Origin: an uncultured Bariatricus sp.
GTDB lineage: Bacteria > Bacillota > Clostridia > Lachnospirales > Lachnospiraceae
Length of the DNA: 64,000 nucleotides
Assembly: GCA_934320645.1 (NCBI GenBank)
Contig: CAKRFP010000003.1
Span: forward strand, 1-64,000
Reading direction: 5' to 3'
In this document: in pieces, positions 1-8,333 of the stretch
How the letters are laid out: every line of letters begins with the position of its first letter
Position numbering within the stretch: position 1 is the first letter of the stretch
Made by a program: the position numbers and the translations under genes
The notes under the pieces: model-generated
What the model saw: the letters and a program-made list of their open reading frames with translations, nothing else
Database searches by the model: none
What the model was told of the DNA's origin: nothing

Positions 1-285
1 GGTTTAGGTTTCCCCTGGGAGAACTTCATTCCCTTGAAAAATGATTATACAGGATTTCCTTTTTCATATCAAGACTACAGTGTATTTTCTTCTTCCTTTT
101 TTGTATTATAGTATAGCTATGCGCTATCCGAGACAAAGCCATTTTATCTCCTGGCATTCAGCCGTATTCGGTATGCTCATGAATATTTATCCTGCATCCT
201 TACCGGTGGAACTATACTTGTTGTATACATACATCATATACATAAGATTGAGTTGAACTATTTGAACTCAAATTAAATATTATCA

Positions 286-314
286 TTGAACATTTCTTTT
301 CAAAGTGATATAAT
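286..314 (+). promoter_or_regulatory. Sigma-A promoter of the HTH-aminotransferase gene
   Basis: A -35 box TTGAAC (286-291) and a perfect -10 box TATAAT (309-314) are separated by 17 bp. The hexamer TTGAAC occurs five times around this promoter (253, 262, 286, 326 and 354). This may be an operator for the XRE domain encoded just downstream, which is inference. Confidence 0.7.
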
Positions 315-385
315 CTCTTTAAGTTTTGAACCATATCGTTAATTATGTTAAAATTGAACTTTTTTTATTGAAAGGAGATTTTCCA

Positions 386-1966
386 GTGACAACTTTCTCA
401 GATAGACTAAAACAAGCAATGACAGTACAGAACATGAAGCAAATTGATCTGGTGCATAAAGCCGCACAGAGCAATGTGAAATTAGGAAAAAGCCATGTAA
501 GCCAATACGTAAGCGGAAAAACTATTCCAAGAAATGACATTCTTCATTTTCTTGCAGATACACTTCAGGTAGATTCAGATTGGCTTCTTGGTGACAGTCA
601 GGAAACCAGCTCTGCCCGAAGAACCGCTTCAGCTGCGTCCGGGGCTTCTTCAGCAAAACCTGTTTCAGACACAGAAAGCGAAAAACAATCGCTCTCTGTT
701 ACCAAAGAGTCAAAACAATCCAATAAAAACAGTACAGGAGATTCCAGTATGTATTCGTTCAAAAAATCATCCAAACTCGATAATGTATTATACGATGTCC
801 GTGGACCGGTTGTAGATGAAGCGGCACGTATGGAAGAACGCGGTACCCACGTACTGAAACTCAACATTGGTAATCCGGCTCCGTTCGGCTTCCGTACACC
901 GGATGAAGTTATCTATGATATGAGTCAGCAGCTTTCTGACTGCGAAGGATATTCTCCATCCCAGGGACTTTTCTCTGCACGTAAAGCAATCATGCAGTAT
1001 TCCCAGATCAAAAAGCTGCCGAATGTCACGATCAATGACATTTACACCGGAAATGGTGTCAGCGAACTGATCAACCTGTGTATGTCAGCGCTTCTTGACA
1101 ATGGAGATGAAATCCTGATCCCGTCTCCGGATTATCCTCTGTGGACCGCCTGTGCAACACTTGCCGGCGGAAAGGCTGTTCACTATATCTGCGATGAACA
1201 GTCTGACTGGTATCCGGATATCGAAGATATGCGCCGCAAGATTACAGACCGCACCAAGGCTCTTGTTATCATCAACCCGAACAACCCGACCGGAGCACTT
1301 TATCCGAAGGAAGTTCTTCAGCAGATTGTTGATCTTGCAAGAGAACATCATCTGATCATTTTCTCCGATGAGATTTATGACCGTCTTGTTATGGACGGAA
1401 AAGAACATATTTCCATTGCTTCACTGGCACCAGATCTGTTCTGCGTCACTTTCAGCGGCCTTTCCAAATCCCATATGATCGCCGGATTCCGTATTGGCTG
1501 GATGGTTCTCAGCGGAAATAAAGCAATCGCAAAAGATTATATCGAAGGAATCAAGATGCTTTCCAACATGCGTCTCTGCTCCAATGTCCCGGCACAGTCC
1601 ATCGTCCAGACTGCTCTCTGGGGAAACCAGAGTGTCAATGATTACATTGTTCCGGGCGGACGTATTTATGAACAGCGCGAATATATTTATAAGGCTCTGA
1701 CCGATATTCCGGGAATCACGGCAGTCAAACCACAGGCTGCATTTTACATGTTCCCGAAGATCGATGTGAAGAAGTTCAATATTGTAAATGATGAAAAATT
1801 TGCACTGGATCTGCTACAGGATAAGAAGATCCTGATCGTACAGGGAAGTGGATTTAACTGGAAACAGCCGGATCATTTCAGAGTGGTATACCTGCCACGA
1901 ATTGAAGTTCTGAAAGAGGCTGTGGGAAAAATTTCTGATTTCCTGAGTTATTATAGACAAGGATAG
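386..1966 (+). CDS. alaA: XRE-family HTH domain fused to AlaA-type alanine aminotransferase
   Basis: I chose the GTG at 386 because AAAGGAG lies 8 bp upstream; the longer reading from 326 has no ribosome binding site. Of 526 residues, about 4-70 form a cro/cI-type helix-turn-helix (FSDRLKQAM, then SHVSQYVSGKTIPR). Residues 75-120 are a Ser/Lys-rich linker. The rest is a fold-type I PLP aminotransferase closely resembling E. coli AlaA: LNIGNPAPFGF, INPNNPTGA, SDEIYDR, and the PLP lysine in SGLSKS (about K361). AlaA makes alanine from pyruvate with glutamate as donor. MocR/PdxR-type regulators pair a GntR helix-turn-helix with an aminotransferase domain, but here the DNA-binding domain is XRE-type and the enzyme residues look intact, so it may be both enzyme and regulator. 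The gene is monocistronic and followed by a large palindromic element. Confidence 0.9.
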   Translation: MTTFSDRLKQAMTVQNMKQIDLVHKAAQSNVKLGKSHVSQYVSGKTIPRNDILHFLADTLQVDSDWLLGDSQETSSARRTASAASGASSAKPVSDTESEKQSLSVTKESKQSNKNSTGDSSMYSFKKSSKLDNVLYDVRGPVVDEAARMEERGTHVLKLNIGNPAPFGFRTPDEVIYDMSQQLSDCEGYSPSQGLFSARKAIMQYSQIKKLPNVTINDIYTGNGVSELINLCMSALLDNGDEILIPSPDYPLWTACATLAGGKAVHYICDEQSDWYPDIEDMRRKITDRTKALVIINPNNPTGALYPKEVLQQIVDLAREHHLIIFSDEIYDRLVMDGKEHISIASLAPDLFCVTFSGLSKSHMIAGFRIGWMVLSGNKAIAKDYIEGIKMLSNMRLCSNVPAQSIVQTALWGNQSVNDYIVPGGRIYEQREYIYKALTDIPGITAVKPQAAFYMFPKIDVKKFNIVNDEKFALDLLQDKKILIVQGSGFNWKQPDHFRVVYLPRIEVLKEAVGKISDFLSYYRQG

Positions 1967-1979
1967 AATGGTAGGCACC

Positions 1980-2131
1980 GCCAGAAAAGAAACATAGGGT
2001 ACGGGTTCCGTTGCACTGAGCATTCCGATGAGCTTCCGAAACCGTCAATTGTGTCAGCAATGGCTTCCACAATTGACTGGATCTCATCTCCATAGTGCAA
2101 AGTCACCCGTACCCTATGTTTCTTTTCTGGC
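1980..2131 (+). other. Structured palindromic element, copy 1 (candidate RNA or mobile repeat)
   Basis: The outer arms 1980-2006 and 2105-2131 are perfectly complementary over 27 bp. Inside is an 86-nt core (2013-2098) with three nested helices: GCACT/AGTGC (2013-2017 with 2094-2098), GATGAG/CTCATC (2027-2032 with 2083-2088), and a 10-bp hairpin GTCAATTGTG/CACAATTGAC (2044-2053 with 2068-2077) with a 14-nt loop. A second copy at 35906-36073 has the same core with 73 of 86 positions identical and no length change, but unrelated outer arms. Both lie between convergent genes in the same orientation. The A-rich start and T-rich end of the outer stem resemble a bidirectional terminator. I do not recognise the family. 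Confidence 0.8.
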
Positions 2132-2235
2132 TCCTTCTGCAATTTTACTGCGTCTATGAATATTAACAGAAATAGAATCTTTTGCCATGAGAAAAAATAT
2201 ATGGAACTAATTTACATTTTTATATTTTAATTTTC

Positions 2236-3720
2236 TTATGAAAGTAATGCTCTCACTGCCTCTCCGTCAAACACCACTTCTTTTACATGATTCACCTCGA
2301 TCTGATACAGTGCATTTGCTGCAATGTGCTCGGCCGCCTGCTCCAGATCACGGATTCCTGATGTATGGGAGTAAAGTTCAATGATCACATCCAGGGCATC
2401 ATCTGTCACCGTACACTCGTCCTGACGAAGGCTCATTCTCTTCAGGATCTTCGGAAGTGCGAATCTGGAGAAGATGATCTTCTTCTCTTCCGGTGTATAA
2501 TCCGGGATATCAATAACCGCAAAACGGGACATAATCGGCGCACTGATCTGATCTTTTTCATTAGCAGTTGCAATCGGATATACCCCAACTGTCGGAACAT
2601 TACACTCGATATAGTTGTCGGTAAATCCGAGGTTATCAAGAAGTGTTAAAAGTACATCCGCCGGATTTCCATTTCCTTTTCCGGATGCCGCTTTATCCAG
2701 CTCGTTGATGATAAATACCAGATTGGATTCTCCTGCCGCTGCAAATGCTTCCATAATGATGCCCGGTTTCGCGTTGGCATATACACGGGAACTTCCGGTA
2801 AGCTGCTCCGGATCATTGATAGAACTCATATCCAGGGTTGTCCACGGAAGCTTCAGGATACGTGCGATCGCATAGGCAATCTGGGATTTACCGGTTCCGG
2901 CAGGTCCGATCAGAAGGATTCCGTATGCCGGGAGCGTGTGCGTTCTGTTGATCTGGATGATCGTCTCGATGATTCTCTGTTTAACACGTTCCATTCCATA
3001 AAGCTCTTCATCCAGGATTCTTCTTGCCTCATCCGGATCAATAGATTCAAAATAATTGCTCTTCCACTGAATATTCATCATGATTGAAAGAGCTCTCTGC
3101 GCATGTCTTCTTTCTTCCGGTGACACTTCGTGTGATCTTGCAACAGCAAGATTTCTTCTTGCCCACAGACGGATATTGTCCGGAAGGGTTCTTCCTGCAC
3201 AGTTCATAAAATCGGTGATACTCTGCAAGCTTGTCAGCTTCATGCTGTCGCCGTCCTCTTCCATTTCCTCATCCACCGCTTCTTCTGTCGGTGCACTGCT
3301 TGCGAAAAGACGCTCGATCATGAACTGCAGGAAACCATCTTCAGCCGAAAGCTTGGTTGCCCCACCAAATGCGATCTCACGGATCTTGTATACTGCATAG
3401 CCGTCCGCACGGTTTTCACCGGAAAGACGGACATTGATGTGGTTCTCGCCCAGCCATTTGATCAGGCTGACGAATCGCGCGTCAATCTGAAGAATATCTG
3501 CACTTACCGTTCCATCTTCCTCGTCAAATTCAAAGGATGTCTTCTTGATCGGGTTGGTGAAAACGCCACAGGAATGATGCTTCCATTTCCGGTTGCTATT
3601 ATCCAGAACCAGCATCGGTTTCTCCGCTGTCGCTTCTGTCTCATTCGAGCGGAATGTTGTATAAGTACATTCCGGGGCCTTTTTTTCATCTGGTGTGTGT
3701 TTAAAATCAAAAACTGGCAT
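2236..3720 (-). CDS. Lon-type AAA+ ATPase without protease domain
   Basis: 494 residues with GGAG-type RBS AAGGAG 8 bp upstream of the ATG. The first 230 residues match nothing I recognise and include an acidic stretch (about 148-158). Residues 232-495 are a Lon-like AAA+ module: YGMERVKQRI entry helix, Walker A GPAGTGKS (272-279), Walker B region VFIINELDK (335-343), sensor-1 ATAN (384-387), SRF arginine finger (about 399), and a C-terminal lid helix. The Walker B core reads N-E instead of the usual D-E, so the magnesium-coordinating Asp is Asn. No Ser-Lys protease domain follows. It probably acts as an unfoldase or remodelling ATPase on an unknown partner. It is preceded by about 150 bp and followed by the palindromic element. 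Confidence 0.75.
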   Translation of the reverse strand: MPVFDFKHTPDEKKAPECTYTTFRSNETEATAEKPMLVLDNSNRKWKHHSCGVFTNPIKKTSFEFDEEDGTVSADILQIDARFVSLIKWLGENHINVRLSGENRADGYAVYKIREIAFGGATKLSAEDGFLQFMIERLFASSAPTEEAVDEEMEEDGDSMKLTSLQSITDFMNCAGRTLPDNIRLWARRNLAVARSHEVSPEERRHAQRALSIMMNIQWKSNYFESIDPDEARRILDEELYGMERVKQRIIETIIQINRTHTLPAYGILLIGPAGTGKSQIAYAIARILKLPWTTLDMSSINDPEQLTGSSRVYANAKPGIIMEAFAAAGESNLVFIINELDKAASGKGNGNPADVLLTLLDNLGFTDNYIECNVPTVGVYPIATANEKDQISAPIMSRFAVIDIPDYTPEEKKIIFSRFALPKILKRMSLRQDECTVTDDALDVIIELYSHTSGIRDLEQAAEHIAANALYQIEVNHVKEVVFDGEAVRALLS

Positions 3721-3870
3721 GTGTTTTACTCCTTTTTCCTTCTATATTCACTCTTTTCAAAATGTATATTTTTGCATATTTTATGAATAGTCTGTATCTA
3801 TCTTAACATATTTACTGTATATCTGAAAGGTGAAACCTTTCCTTTCTTTCATTTTTATTCACTTAGACTT

Positions 3871-4167
3871 TTATCTTTCTTTTCCTTCCAGCCCTGCAAA
3901 AAACAGCTCATAAAAATCATCTTCTCCTTCCAGTTTCGGTGAATTTTCCCCACCTCCATTGGTGCTCCGCTTCATCTCAGCATGAAATTCTTCTCCGGCA
4001 CAGAGCAGCTCCATTTCATAAATCTCATAACCAAGCTCCCTGCATACTCTGCAAAATGCACTGAACGGTTCTTCTTCTTTTCTGGTCGCAAGAAGCTTTT
4101 CTTTTATGTCCTCTTCTTTAGCCGCCCTGTGCTGTAGTTCATCCAGCATTCCATAAATGTCTGCCAT
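3871..4167 (-). CDS. Nif11-like domain small protein
   Basis: 98 residues, RBS AAGGAGAG, starting 33 bp after sbcC and probably in its operon. Residues 1-55 resemble the Nif11 leader domain: a helical stretch with EEDIKEKLLATRKEEEPF, then CRVCRELGYEIYEMEL, matching the family's 'AkelGyeit.eEL' core. A GGG follows at about residue 73, then an acidic C-terminus (DDFYELFFAGLE). Nif11 domains serve as leader peptides of ribosomal peptides but also occur in stand-alone proteins. The stretch after GGG has no cysteine and no modifying enzyme is nearby, so a peptide-precursor role is unlikely. Function unknown. Confidence 0.6.
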   Translation of the reverse strand: MADIYGMLDELQHRAAKEEDIKEKLLATRKEEEPFSAFCRVCRELGYEIYEMELLCAGEEFHAEMKRSTNGGGENSPKLEGEDDFYELFFAGLEGKER

Positions 4168-4200
4168 TTTCCAATCTCTCCTTCTCTATCCTTACGCAGA

Positions 4201-6993
4201 TCAGTCAATCTTAAGTTCTACTCTGCTGCCACCTGCTTTTTCTTTTGTTACCACGATCTGTTTATCAATTCTTACCTTCAGTTCCTGCACATGGGAAATG
4301 ATTCCCACCAAACGGTTACCTTCCGTAAGACCGTTCAGTGCTTTCATCGCCTGTTCCAGTGACTCTTCATCCAGCGAGCCAAATCCTTCATCGACAAACA
4401 TGGTATCCAGTTGGATCCCTCCTGCTGATGCCTGGATCTCATCGGAAAGTCCAAGTGCCAGTGAAAGAGAAGCTTTAAAGGATTCCCCGCCGGAAAGCGT
4501 CTTCACGCTTCGCTCGGAACCATTGTAGTGATCGATCACGTTTAATTCCAGACCGCTCTGACTCTTTCGGTCATCGGTATTTGTCTGCCTTTTCAGCTCA
4601 TACTGTCCGCCGCTCATCACCATAAACCGCGTATTTGCACGGGCAATGATCCGGTCAAAATAGTTTGTCTGGATGTAGGTCTCAAACTTGATCTTTTCTT
4701 TGGATCCGCCTTTGATCTTTCCATTTACCGTATCGGAAATTTCGCGCACCTGTATCCAGTTCCGTTCAAGTTCCAGAAGCCTTGCACTCTGCTTATCAAT
4801 CTCATGCAGGATTTTCTGATTCGTTTCATAGCGAATCTTCAATATATCCATCTGCTTTTGAAGTTCTTTCTTCGCCCCCGATACTTCCTGCCGCGCCTGT
4901 ACAAGTTCTTCCATATCAGTCTCTTTATTGCCTGCGATCTGCTTCTCCAGCGTTTTCTTCTTCGTCTTCGCTGCTTCCACCGTCTGGCTGCATTCCCGAA
5001 ACACTTTCTGGGCAATATCCAGATTCTTATCCATCTCTTTTTTCTGCTTATCCAGCTTTTTGATCTTCTGTTCTGCTTCTGCTTTCTCCGGAAATTCCAG
5101 TTTGCCACGCACCTTCACAGCCTGCTCTTCTGCATTTGCTTTATCCCTCTCAGACACAAGGAGCTGATTCTTTCGCTCCTGCTCTTCCTCCTGAAGCTTT
5201 TTCTGCATCTGCTCCAGTTCCGGAATCTCTGTTTCCAGCTTCTGCTTATCTGCCACTGCTTCTTTAGCTACTTCCAGCTTTTTCCGTAAGTCCTTTTCTG
5301 CCTCACCGAGTGCATTCATCTGCTGTCCGATGAACGTCAGCGATTTTTCAATCTCTTCTTCCTGTATGCTGCTGTCAAAACTTTTCACACTCTTTTGGAT
5401 TTCTTCTTCCAGCGCTTTTAACTGGACCAGCTTTTCATTTGCCTTGAGACTTGCATCATTCGTCTTTTTCTCCACATCAGCAGTCTCTTTCCGGTATTTT
5501 TCAAGCTCTTCTTTTTCCGGTGCACCTTCCGTCATCTGTGCCGGACATGGATGGTGGACCGATCCGCACACCGGACACGGCTCTCCCGTTTTTAGAACCT
5601 TTGCAAGAATCCCCGCCTGCTCGTCCAGAAATGCTCTCTCCATCCAGGCAAGCTGTGTCTTTCGCTCTGTACATTCCTCCTGCATGACAAGGTATGCCTT
5701 CTGCGCCTCTTCCACACTTTTCTTCTGTCTTTGGTATCTTTTATATTGAATAAGAATGTCTTCTGCCGCTTCTTTTCTTACTGAAACCTCTTTTTGTTCT
5801 GCTGTAACTTTCAGAACTTTAATTTCCGCATCCTTCAGCTGTTCCAGTAAATTCTTTTTCTGTTCCAGCTGCGCCTGCATCTGCGCTTTCTTTTCCTGAT
5901 ACTGGCTTTCCCGGTCCTTTAATATCTCAATCTGTTTTTCAAGCTCTTTAATCTGCTTCTGTAGCTTTTTCAGCTCGTCATACTCTGCAAGCTTTTCCTG
6001 CCTCTTTCCAATCTCTTCTACCAGACGTTCTCTTTCCGGCACTATTTTCTGTTCTTCTTTCAGCGCCACTTCCAGTTCTTCAAGCTGAGGTATCTTCTCC
6101 GCTATCGTCTGCTCCGCTTTTTCCAGTTCCTTTTTCGCACGGATTACTGCCTCTGCCTTTCCGATTCTCTGGTTCAGCTCTTCCAAATCTTTCTCGATCT
6201 TCGTTAAATTCTTCTTCTTTTCTTTCACCGAATCTGCATCCTGATACGTCAGGGTTTCCAACACTTCCAGAACCTTATCCGCATGAACCACCGCTTTGCT
6301 CTCCCGGATCTTTTTCACATCCGCAGCAAGCACGTCATCCTCATCACAGCTGATATCCTTCATATACTGCAAAATGCTTTTGCTGACATCCTCGTACTGT
6401 TCCTGCATTTTGCTGCTTGCATTTTTCATTTTTTCCTGAAATGCAAGATACGGTCTGGTATGGAAAATCTCCCGGAAAATTTTGCTGCGCTCCTCCGTTT
6501 TTGAAAACAAGAGCTTCATAAAATCTCCCTGCGCCAACATTGCAATCTGGGTAAATTGTCCCCGGTCAAGACCGATCAGTTCTGTCACTGCTTTTGTGAC
6601 CTCTTTTGCCTTTGTGACCGGAAGCCTGTCATCCGGAAATTCCAGTACCGCATCCGCTCTTTGCAGCGTCATGCCCTCGCCCCTGTCCTTCGGACGCATG
6701 TACTCCGGATTTCGCCGGATATGGTAAATCTGCCCCTGATACAGGAAATCCAGTTCTACAAAGGTCGGCGTCTTCGAATCCGCATATTTACTGCGCAGCA
6801 TTCCCGGCTCTCTTTCATTTCCGCTTGCCTCGCCATAAAGTGCAAATGCGATTGCATCAAAAATCGTGGTCTTTCCGGCACCGGTATCACCGGTTATCAG
6901 ATAAAGCCCCCGCTCTCCAAGTTCATCCAGAATGATCTCTGTCTCTTTTGCATACGGTCCGAATGCAGAAATCGTAAGTTTTATCGGTCTCAT
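4201..6993 (-). CDS. sbcC: Exonuclease subunit SbcC (Rad50-like ATPase)
   Basis: 930 residues, in the usual range for Firmicute SbcC. N-terminal ABC half with Walker A GDTGAGKTT (about 34-42), long Glu/Lys/Gln-rich coiled coils on both sides of a zinc hook with CPVCG (around residue 475), and C-terminal ABC half with signature LSGGESF and Walker B MFVDEGFGSLD. SbcC with SbcD forms the SbcCD nuclease, which opens hairpins and processes double-strand ends. The ATG overlaps the sbcD stop (ATGA), so the two are translationally coupled. Confidence 0.97.
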   Translation of the reverse strand: MRPIKLTISAFGPYAKETEIILDELGERGLYLITGDTGAGKTTIFDAIAFALYGEASGNEREPGMLRSKYADSKTPTFVELDFLYQGQIYHIRRNPEYMRPKDRGEGMTLQRADAVLEFPDDRLPVTKAKEVTKAVTELIGLDRGQFTQIAMLAQGDFMKLLFSKTEERSKIFREIFHTRPYLAFQEKMKNASSKMQEQYEDVSKSILQYMKDISCDEDDVLAADVKKIRESKAVVHADKVLEVLETLTYQDADSVKEKKKNLTKIEKDLEELNQRIGKAEAVIRAKKELEKAEQTIAEKIPQLEELEVALKEEQKIVPERERLVEEIGKRQEKLAEYDELKKLQKQIKELEKQIEILKDRESQYQEKKAQMQAQLEQKKNLLEQLKDAEIKVLKVTAEQKEVSVRKEAAEDILIQYKRYQRQKKSVEEAQKAYLVMQEECTERKTQLAWMERAFLDEQAGILAKVLKTGEPCPVCGSVHHPCPAQMTEGAPEKEELEKYRKETADVEKKTNDASLKANEKLVQLKALEEEIQKSVKSFDSSIQEEEIEKSLTFIGQQMNALGEAEKDLRKKLEVAKEAVADKQKLETEIPELEQMQKKLQEEEQERKNQLLVSERDKANAEEQAVKVRGKLEFPEKAEAEQKIKKLDKQKKEMDKNLDIAQKVFRECSQTVEAAKTKKKTLEKQIAGNKETDMEELVQARQEVSGAKKELQKQMDILKIRYETNQKILHEIDKQSARLLELERNWIQVREISDTVNGKIKGGSKEKIKFETYIQTNYFDRIIARANTRFMVMSGGQYELKRQTNTDDRKSQSGLELNVIDHYNGSERSVKTLSGGESFKASLSLALGLSDEIQASAGGIQLDTMFVDEGFGSLDEESLEQAMKALNGLTEGNRLVGIISHVQELKVRIDKQIVVTKEKAGGSRVELKID

Positions 6994-8126
6994 CTTTCAT
7001 CCTCCCATATCTCTTCCATCATTCCTCTGGCAATCTCTTCCTGCTCATCCGTCATCGGCTGATTGTTCTGAAGCTCATAGAACTCTTTTAAAAGCTCCAT
7101 CGGGGATTTCTCTTCTACTTCTGCCGTTCCTCTCACCGTCACTGCCGCTCTCGTCCGCAGATTGTCATAAGACAACTTCATGATATTCGGATAAATCGTT
7201 CTGAGTTTCCCGATCGCATCCGGAATATCCTCTTCATCGGTCAGCGTAATATGCAGATAATCGTCCGTTTTCATATCCTTGTAAAAATCCAGCGCAGTCA
7301 CTTCCATGTAAGTTCCTCTGATCTCCCGCATATCATGCTTCGGCACAAGCGGGATCTGCTGAATATTTATCTTTCCTTTTTCTTCTACATCCACGATGAC
7401 TGCTGCCTTTTTCTGGTTAGCTTCGGAAAAGGAATATTTGAGTGGCGTTCCGGAATACCGCACTGTCTCTTTCCCGATCTTCTGCGGTCCGTGGAGATGT
7501 CCAAGTGCCACATAATCAAATCCGTCAAATATCGAAGCGTCCACATCATCCAGACCACCCACTGACAGTTCTTCCGAATCACACCTTGCCGCACCGGTCA
7601 CAAACTGATGCGCAAGCAGAACATTTCGTTTGTCCGTGTCGATCTGCATATGCTGCACTGCCGCATTTACAGCGTCCTGATAGGTGATGATCTCTTCCTC
7701 CGGATACACTCTTTTTACCAGAGACGGCTTCACAAATGGAAGCATGTAAATATTGATCTCACCGTACCGGTCACTTATCGTTATCGGTTCTACATCCGAC
7801 TCAAATACCGGTGAAAGATAGATCTGTCTGCTGCTCATCAGTCTTGAACCGAAAGCAACTCTTTCTGCAGAATCATGGTTTCCACTGATCAGAAACACTG
7901 GCAACTCCCTCGCGGCTATCCTTGTCAGGAAATCATCCAGAAGCCGCACCGCTTCCGCAGACGGAATCACCTTATCGTAAATGTCGCCCACGATCAGGAC
8001 CGCTTCCACCTTCTGCTCATCGATAATGTTCAATATCTCTTTTAAAATATATGCCTGATCCTCCAGCATGGAAAATTCATTCACACGCTTGCCGAGGTGC
8101 AGGTCTGATAAATGAAGAAATCGCAT
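6990..8126 (-). CDS. sbcD: Exonuclease subunit SbcD (Mre11-like)
   Basis: 378 residues starting at MRFLHLSDLHLG; the ATG at 8126 has AAGGAAG upstream, whereas the longer reading to 8186 runs into a repeat. Calcineurin-type phosphoesterase motifs are complete: DLHLG, GDIYD, GNHDS, AHQFV and GHLH. SbcD supplies the Mn-dependent nuclease active site of SbcCD. It overlaps sbcC by 4 bp. An unusual inverted/direct repeat lies in its probable 5' leader (8169-8231). Confidence 0.97.
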   Translation of the reverse strand: MRFLHLSDLHLGKRVNEFSMLEDQAYILKEILNIIDEQKVEAVLIVGDIYDKVIPSAEAVRLLDDFLTRIAARELPVFLISGNHDSAERVAFGSRLMSSRQIYLSPVFESDVEPITISDRYGEINIYMLPFVKPSLVKRVYPEEEIITYQDAVNAAVQHMQIDTDKRNVLLAHQFVTGAARCDSEELSVGGLDDVDASIFDGFDYVALGHLHGPQKIGKETVRYSGTPLKYSFSEANQKKAAVIVDVEEKGKINIQQIPLVPKHDMREIRGTYMEVTALDFYKDMKTDDYLHITLTDEEDIPDAIGKLRTIYPNIMKLSYDNLRTRAAVTVRGTAEVEEKSPMELLKEFYELQNNQPMTDEQEEIARGMMEEIWEDER

Positions 8127-8168
8127 GGTTTTCTTCCTTTCCAAGTTATTTTCTTCAATTGTACGGCA

Positions 8169-8231
8169 AAAGTGGGAAGTAAGCAACCTAACTTCCCACT
8201 TTACTTCCCACTTCCCGCTTTACTTCCCACT
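8169..8231 (-). repeat. Four copies of AGTGGGAAGT in the sbcD leader, one inverted
   Basis: ACTTCCCACT occurs at 8191-8200, 8203-8212 and 8222-8231, and its complement AGTGGGAAGT at 8171-8180. On the minus strand three direct AGTGGGAAGT units precede one inverted copy, so the inverted copy could pair with any of them. The closest pair makes a 12-bp perfect stem (8169-8180 with 8191-8202), loop 10 nt, followed by TT. It may be an attenuator or operator for sbcDC. Confidence 0.6.
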
Positions 8232-8262
8232 CTATACTATTCTTTTTCTTTTCTTATAAGAA

Positions 8263-8291
8263 TTGACATGATATATTAAAGATACTATACA
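8263..8291 (+). promoter_or_regulatory. Promoter of the MFS transporter gene
   Basis: TTGACA (8263-8268), 17-bp spacer, TATACA (8286-8291). The ATG follows at 8334 after AAGGAAA. Confidence 0.65.
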
Positions 8292-8333
8292 TACCATTAA
8301 TTTGAAAGACTACTATTTTACAAGGAAATTCCG

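Noticed and set aside
41..256. A 71-codon open frame at the left end
   Set aside because: No ribosome binding site, no recognisable domain, AT-rich hydrophobic composition typical of chance reading in intergenic DNA.
1951..2142. Minus-strand reading of the palindromic elements that gives similar peptides in both copies (HYGDE, IVEA, ADTI)
   Set aside because: The similarity follows from the conserved nucleotide core. The substitutions preserve base pairing in the hairpin, the frames run through the variable outer stems, and neither has an RBS, so a structured nucleic acid explains them better.
3829..3845. Hairpin GAAAGGT/ACCTTTC after the Nif11-like gene as a terminator
   Set aside because: Only 7 bp with a 3-nt loop and no T-run on the minus strand.
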